Shown: one piece after another, positions 1-7,937 of the stretch
How positions within the stretch are numbered: position 1 is the first letter of the stretch
How the letters are laid out: each line of letters opens with the position of its first letter
Source of the DNA: Janibacter corallicola NBRC 107790
GTDB lineage: Bacteria; Actinomycetota; Actinomycetes; Actinomycetales; Dermatophilaceae
DNA length: 64,000 nucleotides
Assembly (NCBI RefSeq): GCF_001570965.1
Contig: NZ_BCSR01000001.1
Span: forward strand, 1 to 64,000
Reading direction: 5' to 3'
Position numbers and translations under genes: made by a program
Notes under the pieces: generated by a model
Told to the model about the DNA's origin: nothing
The model's database searches: none
The model's input: only the letters and a program-made list of their open reading frames with translations

Positions 1-462
1 TGTAACTGGGCATGACCTTGCCGAAGACGGTGTCCAAGAATTGCTTGTTCTCACTGTCCTTGCTGAACTGCTGGCGCCCCGTCTCTTGGATCTGTTCGAT
101 CCCCCATCTCCGCTGCTCCCATGTCACGTCGTCCCTGTCCAACTCACCTTTGAGAATGGACCGGATTTCTCGGTAGGCGTCGTAAACGTGCTCGCCACTG
201 CGCTCGTTTGCGCCCAGCGTGGACTCTTGCGCCGTTTCAATCGCGTCAACGACGCTGCCTGCGAACTCCTTGAAGTTCGGAAACTGCTCGATGACTTGAG
301 CGCCACCTCGGTGTCCATGCCCGGCATCATCGCGGCGAAACGGAGCACCTTGTCCTTCGACACTTCCCGCCACGAGTCGATCCCCAGCGCCCGCTTTATT
401 TCAACTTCATTGCCGTAGCGTATGAACGGATCGTAGCGGGAGACGAGCCAGCACCCGACCAT
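1..462 (-). pseudogene. Frameshifted gene of unknown function, 3' end outside the window
   Basis: The reading frame opens with ATG at 462 and gives a convincing protein start (MVGCWLVSRYDPFIRYG) up to about position 298. Coding then continues in another frame to the window edge, with residues such as VIEQFPNFKEF and WEQRRWGIEQIQETG. Restoring one A in the AAG at about 296-298 joins the halves smoothly as EVALK-VIEQF. The gene is therefore a single-base deletion mutant, a sequencing error or, less likely, a programmed frameshift. Base composition is clearly lower in GC than the neighbours, which suggests an accessory origin. I do not recognise the family. The product looks soluble, charged and helical. 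It lies 44 bp downstream of dnaB on the same strand. Confidence 0.7.
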
Positions 463-506
463 TAAGGACTACACGCGCTCCGAACCCGCACTCGACCTCG
501 GTTTCG

Positions 507-1889
507 TTAGAATCCGCCCGAGTCCTTCGCCATGTTCGAGAACCTGGAGTAGTGCCCCTGGAAGCCCAGCACGATGTCGGCCGTCGGGCCGTTGCGGTGC
601 TTCGCGACGATCAGGTCGGCCTCCCCTTCGCGCTCAGAGTCCGGCTCGCGGTCGCGATGGAGAAGTATAACGACGTCTGCGTCCTGTTCTATACTTCCAC
701 TTTCACGAAGGTCACTCATCGCCGGGCGCTTGTCCGTGCGTTGCTCGGGGCCACGGTTCAGCTGACTGATCGCGATGACCGGGACCTCGAGCTCCTTGGC
801 CAGCAGCTTCAGGGCACGGGAGAACTCCGAGACCTCCTGCTGACGTGACTCGACCTTCTTGCCCGAAGTCATCAGCTGCAGGTAGTCGATGACGACGAGC
901 TTCAGGTTGTGCTGCTGCTTCAGCCGACGCGCCTTGGCCCGGATCTCCATCAGGGCCAGGTTCGGCGAGTCGTCGATGTAGAGCGGGCTGTCACTGATCC
1001 GGCCGACCACGCGGGAGAGCTTCCGCCAGTCCGGGTCGCTCATTTTGCCCCGACGCAGGTGCTGCAGCTGGATGCTCGCCTCCGCCGAGAGAACGCGCAT
1101 CGTGATCTCGCTGCGGCTCATCTCCAGGGAGAAGATCGCGGTCGCCATCTGGTGGTGGATCGCCGCCGCCCGGGCGATGTCCACGCCTAGGGTGCTCTTG
1201 CCCGTCGCGGGCCTCGCCGCCACGACGACCATCTGCCCCGGGTGCAAGCCGTGGGTCAGCTCGTCGAGGTCGTGGAAGCCGGTGGGCACACCCGTCATCT
1301 CGTCGCCACGCCCCGAGGCGACCTCGATCTCGGTCATGGTGTCGTTGAGCGTGTCCCACAGCGGGGCGTAGTCCTCGCCGCCCCGCTTCTCCGCGACGGT
1401 GTAGACCTCGGCCTGGGCCTGATTGACGATCTCCTCGACGTCGCCACCGCCGCCGTAGCCCATCTGGACGATCTTCGTGCCGGCCTCGACGAGCCGGCGC
1501 AGCACCGCGCGCTCGGCGACGATCTGGGCGTAGTAGCCCGCGTTGGCGGCGGTCGGCACCGACTGGATCAGGTCGTGCAGGTACGCCTGCCCGCCGGCGC
1601 GCTGCAGGTCGCCCCGCTTGCCCAGCTCGTCCGCGACGGTGATCGCATCGGCCGGCTCGCCCCGGCTGTAGAGGTCGACGACCGCCTCGTAGATCAGCTC
1701 GTGCGCCGGCCGGTAGAAGTCCTTGGCCCGCACCGTCTCGCCGACGTCGGCGATGGCGTCCTTGCTCAGCAGCATCCCGCCGAGCACGGACTGCTCGGCA
1801 CCGACGTCCTGCGGGGGCAGCCGATCGGGGCCGGAGGAGTAGGAGGGCGCCTCGGAATAGGGCGGGGTCTCCAGCTCACTCGTGGTCAC
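507..1889 (-). CDS. dnaB: Replicative DNA helicase DnaB
   Basis: This is the hexameric 5'-3' helicase that unwinds DNA at the replication fork and contacts the primase. The N-terminal domain starts in the stretch LPPQDVGAEQSVLGG. The RecA-like C-terminal domain carries Walker A (AARPATGKST, lysine near residue 231), Walker B (VVIDYLQL, near 333) and the late motif SQLNRGPEQR. No intein interrupts it. The open frame runs upstream to 2126, but that part has no DnaB similarity and overlaps the DnaA-box cluster. I therefore place the start at GTG 1889, which gives 460 aa, the usual actinobacterial length. No strong ribosome-binding site precedes it. In many actinobacteria dnaB follows rplI closely; here about 33 kb separates them. 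Confidence 0.95.
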   Translation of the reverse strand: MTTSELETPPYSEAPSYSSGPDRLPPQDVGAEQSVLGGMLLSKDAIADVGETVRAKDFYRPAHELIYEAVVDLYSRGEPADAITVADELGKRGDLQRAGGQAYLHDLIQSVPTAANAGYYAQIVAERAVLRRLVEAGTKIVQMGYGGGGDVEEIVNQAQAEVYTVAEKRGGEDYAPLWDTLNDTMTEIEVASGRGDEMTGVPTGFHDLDELTHGLHPGQMVVVAARPATGKSTLGVDIARAAAIHHQMATAIFSLEMSRSEITMRVLSAEASIQLQHLRRGKMSDPDWRKLSRVVGRISDSPLYIDDSPNLALMEIRAKARRLKQQHNLKLVVIDYLQLMTSGKKVESRQQEVSEFSRALKLLAKELEVPVIAISQLNRGPEQRTDKRPAMSDLRESGSIEQDADVVILLHRDREPDSEREGEADLIVAKHRNGPTADIVLGFQGHYSRFSNMAKDSGGF

Positions 1890-1933
1890 TCGAGAGACTG
1901 TGGCACCGCCCACCGACAACGCCCAAATGACGC

Positions 1934-2125
1934 TGTGGAGCGGGTGTGGACAACCTGTGGAGGACGCGCCATGTGGCTGTGCACAGCCCGTGGACATCTC
2001 TGTGGACGGATCGTGGACCTCGGCGCCTCCACCCCACCTGACCTGCGAAAACGTCGCCCACGGCGTGTGGAACCAAAGTTTTTTCGCATCCGGCCGTCCA
2101 CAAGCCGCGACACGCCCGATCCACA
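1934..2125. promoter_or_regulatory. Cluster of DnaA-box-like sites upstream of dnaB
   Basis: The 295-bp gap between dnaB and the DUF2277 gene holds a perfect actinobacterial DnaA box (TGTGGACAA, complement of TTGTCCACA) at 1945-1953. Degenerate copies lie at 1956 (TGTGGAGGA), 1989 (CGTGGACAT), 2001 (TGTGGACGG), 2012 (CGTGGACCT) and 2066 (TGTGGAACC). In the other orientation there are CCGTCCACA at 2094 and CGATCCACA at 2117. A short T-run lies at about 2080. The site likely binds DnaA and may control dnaB expression. It is not argued to be oriC. Confidence 0.55.
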
Positions 2126-2184
2126 AGCGAGGCCATCTCGCAAGTCGGCGGTCACTCCCGGCTCACTCCCCGGACACCGGGAGA

Positions 2185-2460
2185 TCACCCCGCCTGCTGG
2201 TAGCGCTGGCGCGCCCGCTCCTTCGCCTTGGCCGCCTCGACCTCACGGTCCTTCGGGGGCGCGCTCGTCACGAGCTGGTCCAGCAGCCGCTGGGTCACCG
2301 CGGCCACCTCCTCGACGGCCTCGTCGAAGGCCTCCTGGTTGGCCCGGCTCGGCTTGGTGGACCCGCTCACCTTGCGCACGTACTGCAGCGCGGCGGCGCG
2401 CACCTCCTCGCTCGTCGCGGGCGGCTCGAAGTTGTGCAGCTGACGGATGTTTCGGCACAT
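2185..2460 (-). CDS. DUF2277 family protein
   Basis: This is a 91-aa soluble protein whose start (MCRNIRQLHNFEPPAT) and following segment (EVRAAALQYVRKVSG) are hallmarks of the DUF2277 family, widespread in actinobacteria and of unknown function. The start is ATG 2460; the frame is open further upstream but family similarity begins here. The C-terminal third is rich in Lys, Glu and Ala and probably helical. It is divergent from the MFS gene across a 114-bp gap that carries three copies of the CGAAGGGGG word. Nothing in the context points to a specific role. Confidence 0.85.
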   Translation of the reverse strand: MCRNIRQLHNFEPPATSEEVRAAALQYVRKVSGSTKPSRANQEAFDEAVEEVAAVTQRLLDQLVTSAPPKDREVEAAKAKERARQRYQQAG

Positions 2461-2574
2461 GCCCCGAGTCTCCACCGCCGAAGGGGGTCGGCGCACCCCC
2501 TTCGTACCGGGTACCGGCCTCCCCCTTCGACAAACCATTTGGCCGCTGTCGGTGGGGTACCGGAGCATGGGGGC

Positions 2575-4047
2575 ATGTCATCCGCAGCCGCCCCGGAGCA
2601 ACCCACCACTCCGGCAGAGACCACGCTCGTGCTGCGGGTGCTCACCGTCGCCACGTTCGTCGTGATCCTCAACGAGACGATCATGAACAATGCGATCCCG
2701 CGGCTGATGGACCACTTCTCCGTCCCGGCGACGTCCGCGCAGTGGCTGACCACGTCCTTCATGCTCACCATGGCGGTCGTCATCCCGATGACCGGCTGGA
2801 TCATGCAGCGCCTCGCCGTCCGCGGCACCTTCGCCCTCGCGATGGGCCTCTTCACGCTCGGCACGACCATCGCCGCCGCCGCGCCCACCTTCGGGATCCT
2901 CGTCGCCGCCCGCGTCGTGCAGGCCACCGGCACCGCCGTGATGGTCCCGCTGCTCATGACCACGCTGATGACGCTCGTCCCCGTCGCCGACCGCGGCCGG
3001 ACCATGGGCAACCTCTCGCTGGTCATCGCGGTCGCACCCGCGATGGGCCCGGCGGTCTCAGGGATCCTGCTGCGCATGGGCTCCTGGCGGCTGATCTTCC
3101 TCACCGTGCTGCCGATCGCGGCCGTCGCGCTGTGGCTCGGGCTGCGCCGGCTGCCCGACGTCGGCGAGCGCGAGGACAGCCACCTGGACCTGCCCAGCGT
3201 CGCCCTCGCCACCGTCGGCTTCGGTGGCCTGGTCTACGGCCTCTCCGCCATCGGCGGGGGCGGCGCCACCGACGGCGCGCCCGCCCCGGACCCGGTGATC
3301 GACCCGCTCCTCGCGGCCGGAGTCGCCACCGTGGCCCTCGTCGGCTTCGTGCTGCGCCAGCGGACGCTCGTGCGCTCCGGCGACCCGTTGATGGACCTGC
3401 GCACGCTACGGGTGCGCAGCTTCGCGGGGGCCTTCGTGACGATGTGCGTGGGCTTCGCCGGGCTCATCAGCTCGCTGATCCTGCTGCCGATCCACCTGCA
3501 GGACGTCCTCGGCATGACCACCCTCGAAGCCGGTCTGCTGCTCATCCCCGGCGGCCTCGCGATGGGGCTGCTCGGTCCCACCATCGGGCGGCTCTACGAC
3601 CGCTACGGCGCCCGCCCGCTCGTGGTGCCCGGCAGCATCGGCTTCACGCTCTCCCTCGCGCTGCTCGCCCTGCTCGTGCCGACCGCCGGGCAGTGGACGA
3701 TCCTCGTGCTGCACGTGCTCCTCTCGCTCTCCCTGGCACTGCTCTTCACCCCGCTCTTCACCGCCGGGCTCGGCGCCCTGCCCCAGGACCTCTACGCGCA
3801 CGGGTCAGCGCTGCTCGGCTCCTCGCAGCAGGTCTTCGGCGCCGCCGGCACCGCGACGTCCATCGCCGTCATGGCTCTCGTCGCCGGGTCCGACGCCTCC
3901 ACCGAGCAGCTGGCGAAGGGGGCGAGCGCCGCCTTCGCGCTCCTCGCCGCCCTCGGTGCGGTCACCATCCTCACCTGCCTCACCGTGCGCACCCCGCCGC
4001 CGGAGGTCGAGGACCTCGAGGACGCGGCGGTCGCCGCCACGCGCTGA
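2575..4047 (+). CDS. MFS transporter, DHA2 (EmrB/QacA) type
   Basis: This 490-aa integral membrane protein is a predicted proton-driven multidrug exporter. The N-terminal helices contain the early motif VVILNETIMNNAIPRLM and the motif-C-like stretch VIAVAPAMGPAVSG, both typical of the 14-helix DHA2 group. The length fits 14 membrane segments. The start is ATG 2575, just after a purine-rich GGAG; the open frame extends to 1882 only because the dnaB upstream region lacks stops in that frame. It is divergent from DUF2277 and convergent with the YhhN-like gene. The substrate cannot be deduced. Confidence 0.9.
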   Translation: MSSAAAPEQPTTPAETTLVLRVLTVATFVVILNETIMNNAIPRLMDHFSVPATSAQWLTTSFMLTMAVVIPMTGWIMQRLAVRGTFALAMGLFTLGTTIAAAAPTFGILVAARVVQATGTAVMVPLLMTTLMTLVPVADRGRTMGNLSLVIAVAPAMGPAVSGILLRMGSWRLIFLTVLPIAAVALWLGLRRLPDVGEREDSHLDLPSVALATVGFGGLVYGLSAIGGGGATDGAPAPDPVIDPLLAAGVATVALVGFVLRQRTLVRSGDPLMDLRTLRVRSFAGAFVTMCVGFAGLISSLILLPIHLQDVLGMTTLEAGLLLIPGGLAMGLLGPTIGRLYDRYGARPLVVPGSIGFTLSLALLALLVPTAGQWTILVLHVLLSLSLALLFTPLFTAGLGALPQDLYAHGSALLGSSQQVFGAAGTATSIAVMALVAGSDASTEQLAKGASAAFALLAALGAVTILTCLTVRTPPPEVEDLEDAAVAATR

Positions 4048-4115
4048 GGCGGGCGACGCGGCCACGGGTCGAGGTGATCCGGCGCGCCGCAGCACGCCGG
4101 TACACCTCCACCCGC

Positions 4116-4808
4116 TCAGACCTGCGGGTGCAGGTCCGGTCGGTGCTCCGCGGCCGGCTCGTCGGCGTCGAGCCGGTCCCTGCGGGCGACGGCGAGGACG
4201 ATGAACACCTGGGCGAGGGCGTAGGTGAGCATCACCCAGAGGCCGTGCAGCGGCAGGTCGACCTGCAGGAAGGCGTGCATCCCGACCAGCGCGTCCGAGA
4301 CGACGAAGAGCGCCCCACCGATGCCGGCGACCAGGTCGATCCCCGTCGCGAGGACGGCCATCGCCACGACGGCGCTGCCGTACACGACCGAGGCGACGAT
4401 GCCCCCGCCGCCGATGGTGAAGATCGCGAGGACGACCAGCCAGATGAGGACGTAGACCGTGAGGATCGGGATGTCCCTGACGACCGAGCGCGACGCGAAG
4501 GGCAGGAAGGCCGCGATGTAGGCGAACTGCGCCAGCAGGAAGGGCACGACCATGAGGTAGAAGCCGATCTCGCTGCCGTCCGGGGTGAGCCGGGGCAGGG
4601 AGTCCCCCAGCCACGAGAGCACGAGGGCCGCCAGGACGAGTCGGACCAGCCGCGACTTCGGGGTGGGTGTGCCGGCGAGCAGCACCCACGCCAGCGCCGG
4701 GACGATGAGCACCTGGGTGATGTCGGTCAGTGCGCCGCCCGGGGCGCTGGCCTGCCCGAAGAGGTGGACCACCGTGACGACGACGAAGGCGATGAGGCCG
4801 GGCATCAT
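4116..4808 (-). CDS. YhhN/TMEM86 family membrane protein (lysoplasmalogenase-like)
   Basis: This roughly 230-aa protein is almost entirely membrane-embedded, with about eight hydrophobic segments. It contains the family-type stretches WLGDSLPRL and LFVVSDALVGMHAF (Asp in membrane helices). YhhN/TMEM86 relatives hydrolyse the vinyl-ether bond of lysoplasmalogens; whether this one does is unknown. A GGAG precedes the tandem ATG ATG at 4808/4805, so either may be used. The longer open frame to 4892 overlaps the divergent glutathione peroxidase start and is unlikely. The C-terminal tail is hydrophilic (DEPAAEHRPDLHPQV). Confidence 0.8.
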   Translation of the reverse strand: MMPGLIAFVVVTVVHLFGQASAPGGALTDITQVLIVPALAWVLLAGTPTPKSRLVRLVLAALVLSWLGDSLPRLTPDGSEIGFYLMVVPFLLAQFAYIAAFLPFASRSVVRDIPILTVYVLIWLVVLAIFTIGGGGIVASVVYGSAVVAMAVLATGIDLVAGIGGALFVVSDALVGMHAFLQVDLPLHGLWVMLTYALAQVFIVLAVARRDRLDADEPAAEHRPDLHPQV

Positions 4809-4873
4809 GTCTCCGACCCTATGGGAGTCACGCGGTCTGGGCAGCACGTCCGGAGGGGCACTACGGTCGTGGC

Positions 4874-5362
4874 ATGAGCATCCTCGACACACCCATCGCC
4901 CGCCTGGACGGCGCCTCCGGCACCCTGCGCGACCTCACCGGCGGCAAGCCGGCGCTGCTGGTCAACGTCGCCTCCAGGTGCGGCCTGACCCCGCAGTACA
5001 CCGCGCTGGAGGCGCTGCACGAGGAACAGGCCGACAACGGCTTCACCGTCGTCGGCCTGCCCTGCAACCAGTTCGGCGGGCAGGAGCCGGGGACCTCCGA
5101 GGAGATCCAGGAGTTCTGCTCGACGACCTACGGGGTCACCTTCCCGATGTCGGAGAAGATCGAGGTCAACGGCCCCGGCCGGCACGCGGTCTACCAGGCG
5201 CTGGTGGAGACCGCGGACGAAGGGGGCGAGACCGGCGACATCCGGTGGAACTTCGAGAAGTTCGTCATCGACGCCGACGGCACCCCCGTCGCCCGCTTCA
5301 GCCCGCAGGTCACCCCGGATGACGAGCGGGTCCTCGACGCCGTCCGCGGCACGCTGCGCTGA
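4874..5362 (+). CDS. Glutathione peroxidase-family thiol peroxidase
   Basis: This 162-aa cytoplasmic peroxidase has the GPx signature around its peroxidatic cysteine (LLVNVASRCGLTPQY, Cys near residue 36). It also has the second conserved block LPCNQFGGQEPG, with a further cysteine, and the WNFEKF tryptophan/asparagine motif. Bacterial members of this type generally use thioredoxin or mycothiol-linked systems rather than glutathione, since actinobacteria lack glutathione. The start is ATG 4874. It is divergent from the YhhN-like gene and convergent with the PhoX-like gene, with no gap at the stop. Confidence 0.93.
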   Translation: MSILDTPIARLDGASGTLRDLTGGKPALLVNVASRCGLTPQYTALEALHEEQADNGFTVVGLPCNQFGGQEPGTSEEIQEFCSTTYGVTFPMSEKIEVNGPGRHAVYQALVETADEGGETGDIRWNFEKFVIDADGTPVARFSPQVTPDDERVLDAVRGTLR

Positions 5363-6802
5363 TCAGCTCCGGCCCTTCGCCTTCGGGGAGGCGTTCGAGG
5401 GCCGGCCCCACGGCCCGGTGATGGCGAAGGTGCGGCCGGGGTCGCCCTGGATGTTGGCGAAGAGGGTCGTGCCGGCCTCGTTGAAGCACGGCCCGGCCCA
5501 CTCGCTGTCATCGAGCCGGTTCAGCGCCAGCGGGTAGGACTTGCCCTGCTCGGTGACCCCGATGAGGTGGGACTTGCCCTCCCCGTCCTCGGCGAGGATG
5601 AGCCCGCCGTGCGGGGAGACGGTGATGTTGTCCGGACCGTCGACCGCCTCGCTGTCCTCCGGGTCACGGTTGACCCCGAAGATCGTCGTCAGCGTGATGG
5701 TCTGCTTCTTCGGGTCGAGGAACCACACCTGGCCGTCGTGCTCGTTCAGCGAACCGTCCTCGGTCCGGGCGAAGCTGCACACGATGTAGACGCCGCCGTC
5801 GGCGAACCACTGCCCCTCGAGCTTACGGGAGCGGGTGACCTGGCGGTCCTCGAACTGCTTGCGCACCGACATCACGCGAGCGTCGCGGTCGGGCACCTCG
5901 ATCCACTCGACCGTGTACGTCGTGTTCGTCTTCGTGGCCTTGCTCAGGTCGGTGACGTGCGTGCCGTTTCGCTCGCGGGCGACGAGGGCCTCGAGGGTGC
6001 CGATCTGCACGTCCCCGTCGGCGGCGAGCTCGTGGAGCGCGCCCTTGCCCTGCGAGTAGCCGGCCGGCGGGGTCCAGCGGTAGAAGAGACCGCTCGGGCC
6101 CGATGCGTCCTCGGTGAGGTAGATCTGCCCGGTCCTCGGGTCGACCGCGGTGGCCTCGTGGGCGAACCGGCCGAGGAACTTCAGCGGGATCGGCGCCGTG
6201 TCGACGTTGGCCCGCTGGCTCTTCGGGTCGATCTCGAAGACGTACCCGTGGTCCTGCTTGTGGCCGTTGCTCCCGGCGCGCTCCTCGGTCTCCTCGCAGG
6301 TCAGCCACGTGCCCCAGGGCGTGATGCCGCCGGCGCAGTTGTCGACGGTGCCGGCGAGCGACGTGTAGTGCTCGCTGACCTGGTTGTCCTCGGTGACCAC
6401 GAGGGTGGAGGTGCCGCCTCGGCCCCCTTCGTCGTAGACCAGGCCGTCGACGTGCGGGACGACGCCCTCGTCACTGCCACCGATCTCGTGGTTACACACG
6501 ACGGTCGAGCCGCCGTCGGGGCCGGCGAAGCAGCCCATCGCGTCCTGGTTGCCCGCCACCTCGTACCCGCCGACCGTCGTGGTGCCGGACTCGGCGAGCA
6601 CGGTGTAGGAGAAGCCCTCCGGCAGGTCCAGCAGCGGACCCGCGTGGCGCAGCCTCCCGTAGCCGGCGGCCATCCCGGTGGTCCGGGCGGCGCTGGCGTG
6701 CGCGGCGAAGGGGGCCGAGCTCCCGGCGACGACGAGGCCGAGGGCGGCGGCGCCACCCCCGAGCAACGTGCGACGGTCCAGCTGGTTCGGGGTGGTGGAC
6801 AT
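5363..6802 (-). CDS. PhoX-like (DUF839) Tat-exported protein
   Basis: This 479-aa protein has a twin-arginine signal peptide (DRRTLLGGGAAALGLVVAG). The body is of the PhoX/DUF839 beta-propeller type, with blocks VVCNHEIGGSDEG, GGITPWGTWLTCEET, GRFAHEATAVDPRTG and PDNITVSPHGGLILAEDG. PhoX enzymes are calcium/iron-dependent alkaline phosphatases, but the family is broad and the substrate is uncertain. The start is ATG 6802 with an AGGAGA ribosome-binding site six bases upstream; the open frame to 6973 lacks a signal peptide. The C-terminus is short and basic (SNASPKAKGRS). Confidence 0.88.
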   Translation of the reverse strand: MSTTPNQLDRRTLLGGGAAALGLVVAGSSAPFAAHASAARTTGMAAGYGRLRHAGPLLDLPEGFSYTVLAESGTTTVGGYEVAGNQDAMGCFAGPDGGSTVVCNHEIGGSDEGVVPHVDGLVYDEGGRGGTSTLVVTEDNQVSEHYTSLAGTVDNCAGGITPWGTWLTCEETEERAGSNGHKQDHGYVFEIDPKSQRANVDTAPIPLKFLGRFAHEATAVDPRTGQIYLTEDASGPSGLFYRWTPPAGYSQGKGALHELAADGDVQIGTLEALVARERNGTHVTDLSKATKTNTTYTVEWIEVPDRDARVMSVRKQFEDRQVTRSRKLEGQWFADGGVYIVCSFARTEDGSLNEHDGQVWFLDPKKQTITLTTIFGVNRDPEDSEAVDGPDNITVSPHGGLILAEDGEGKSHLIGVTEQGKSYPLALNRLDDSEWAGPCFNEAGTTLFANIQGDPGRTFAITGPWGRPSNASPKAKGRS

Positions 6803-6854
6803 GTTTCTCCTGCTGTCGAACTCACGTGGTCGACCCCAGTCGACGCGCGGACGA

Positions 6855-6892
6855 CTTCGCCGGGACGACCCTGACAGGTCGTCCCGGCGAAG
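6855..6892. terminator. Perfect 16-bp inverted repeat hairpin
   Basis: The arms 6855-6870 and 6877-6892 are perfectly complementary (CTTCGCCGGGACGACC and its complement) around a CTGACA loop. The hairpin lies just after the stop of the truncated AHSA1-like gene on the minus strand and upstream of the PhoX-like gene. No T-run follows on either side, so it may be a U-less terminator or an mRNA-stabilising structure. Confidence 0.65.
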
Positions 6893-6914
6893 CCCGGGTG
6901 AATTCGCGGCGTCC

Positions 6915-7029
6915 TCAGGCGGCGACCAAGGCGTCGATCTGGCCGACCGCGGAGGAGGAGCCCTCGACGACACCCATGTCGAGGACCTGCTGCATGGCCT
7001 CGGCCGACTCCCAGGTCGAGGTGGCGACC
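6915..7029 (-). pseudogene. Truncated C-terminus of an AHSA1/SRPBCC-domain protein
   Basis: Read on the minus strand, this stretch translates to ATSTWESAEAMQQVLDMG followed by VVEGSSSAVGQIDALVAA and a stop at 6915-6917. That is a typical end of an AHSA1-like SRPBCC protein (cf. the family's MGMxEG...GQIDALL ending). No start and no upstream domain exist. Just upstream, at about 7030, the sequence becomes the dispersed intergenic repeat, so the 5' part has been lost or replaced. A perfect hairpin follows the stop. The remaining fragment is 38 codons and cannot form the fold. Confidence 0.7.
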
Positions 7030-7100
7030 CTCGAAGGGCGGTCCCTGAGGTGTGAGCTTGCGCAGCAAGCGAGCCTCGAAGGGCGGTCCCTGGGGCGCGA
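7030..7100. repeat. Dispersed intergenic repeat, copy 1
   Basis: This copy contains the units CTCGAAGGGCGGTCCCTGAG and TGAGCTTGCGCAGCAAGCGA, with a GCTTGC-GCA-GCAAGC mini-hairpin at 7056-7070, followed by a second partial unit. Related copies lie at 15036-15135, 18763-18800 and 23757-23830. It separates a truncated gene from the DUF5701 gene. The rest of the 374-bp gap 6803-7176 holds the hairpin and the pseudogene and no other feature I can support. Confidence 0.7.
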
Positions 7101-7176
7101 ATACCCGCCAGGGCGTGAGCCGAAGGGCGAAGCCCGTCACGGGAAGGAACCCGCCCCCGCCGACGTTCCGCCCCCG

Positions 7177-7803
7177 ATGACTGCTGCCGCCGCCCAGACC
7201 TCTCGCCTCATCGACCTCGGGGTCCCCGACCTCGCCGGCCTCACCGGAGCCGCCTTCACCGACCTCGTCCCCGCCGCCCCGGAGGGCGGTGGCGTACTCG
7301 TGGTGTCCCCTTCGCTCGTGCCGACCGCGGAGCTGGCCCCGCTGCTGACGAAGGGGGACAAGCCCGGCTTCGTCGTCGAGGACCTCACCGACCTCGCCGA
7401 CTTCGTCCCGGCGCCCGGTGAGACGGTGCCCGAGGCGCCCCTCTACTGGATCACCGACGTCGAGCGGGGCGATGGGATGGCGAACTGGTCACCGGCAGAG
7501 GCGCTTCCGGCGATCCGCGAGCGCGGCCGCGTGCCGCTCACCGTGAGCGAGGGGATCAGCTGGCTGCTGCAGGAGCCGGAGCGGCTCGAGCGGGGGCGAT
7601 GCTTCATGACGATCGGCTCCCGCAAGCCCAGGGCGAAAGGTGGCCTGGACGCTCGCACTCCCGCCCTCTGGATCAGCAACGGCACCGGCCGCGACAGCCG
7701 CGCCCGCAAGGGCGCCCCGAAGGTCGGCTGGTGCTGGGCGGGCAACCGGCACACCTGGCTGGGCTTCGCCTCGGCGGGCGCCCGGCGCTGCCCCAGCCCG
7801 TAA
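7177..7803 (+). CDS. DUF5701 family protein
   Basis: This 208-aa soluble protein matches what I recall of DUF5701, an actinobacterial family of unknown function. Typical stretches are LLTKGDKPGFVVEDLTDLADF, PLYWITDVERGD, GRVPLTVSEGISW and the Trp-rich end KVGWCWAGNRHTWLGFASAG. The start is ATG 7177, the only start in frame after the repeat; no ribosome-binding site is evident at the usual distance. The repeat inserted upstream may have replaced its promoter. It is convergent with the MerR gene, with the inverted-end element at 7811-7918 between them. Confidence 0.75.
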   Translation: MTAAAAQTSRLIDLGVPDLAGLTGAAFTDLVPAAPEGGGVLVVSPSLVPTAELAPLLTKGDKPGFVVEDLTDLADFVPAPGETVPEAPLYWITDVERGDGMANWSPAEALPAIRERGRVPLTVSEGISWLLQEPERLERGRCFMTIGSRKPRAKGGLDARTPALWISNGTGRDSRARKGAPKVGWCWAGNRHTWLGFASAGARRCPSP

Positions 7804-7810
7804 CCAGCGT

Positions 7811-7918
7811 AACTCACGGGTACGACGTGCACTTGCCAGTTGCAGCCCTGTCGCAGCCCCGAAGAATCCGGGATCAGCTCAAGGACTACGCATGGAGTGC
7901 CCGTCGTACCCGCGAGTA
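7811..7918. repeat. Inverted-end element A (about 108 bp)
   Basis: Left end 7811-7833 and right end 7895-7918 are inverted copies (20 of 23 positions) sharing GGGTACGACGKGCACT. The interior of about 62 bp contains TTGCAGCCCTGTCGCAG. It sits between the convergent DUF5701 and MerR genes. A sister element is at 15147-15254. No open frame lies inside. Confidence 0.7.
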
Positions 7919-7937
7919 GGTCCCTGGTCCAGCCCGG

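Noticed and set aside
1934-2125. Chromosomal origin oriC
   Set aside because: DnaA-like boxes are present, but there is no dnaA, dnaN or AT-rich unwinding region; a regulatory or titration site is more economical.
1889-2126. N-terminal extension of DnaB from the start at 2126
   Set aside because: The extra 79 residues have no DnaB similarity and are encoded by the DnaA-box cluster; the GTG at 1889 gives the normal length.
1242-4877. Very long plus-strand open frame (1211 codons) over dnaB and the MFS gene
   Set aside because: It runs antisense or out of frame to recognised genes, has Arg/Pro/Gly/His-rich low-complexity translation and matches no family; it is a high-GC shadow.
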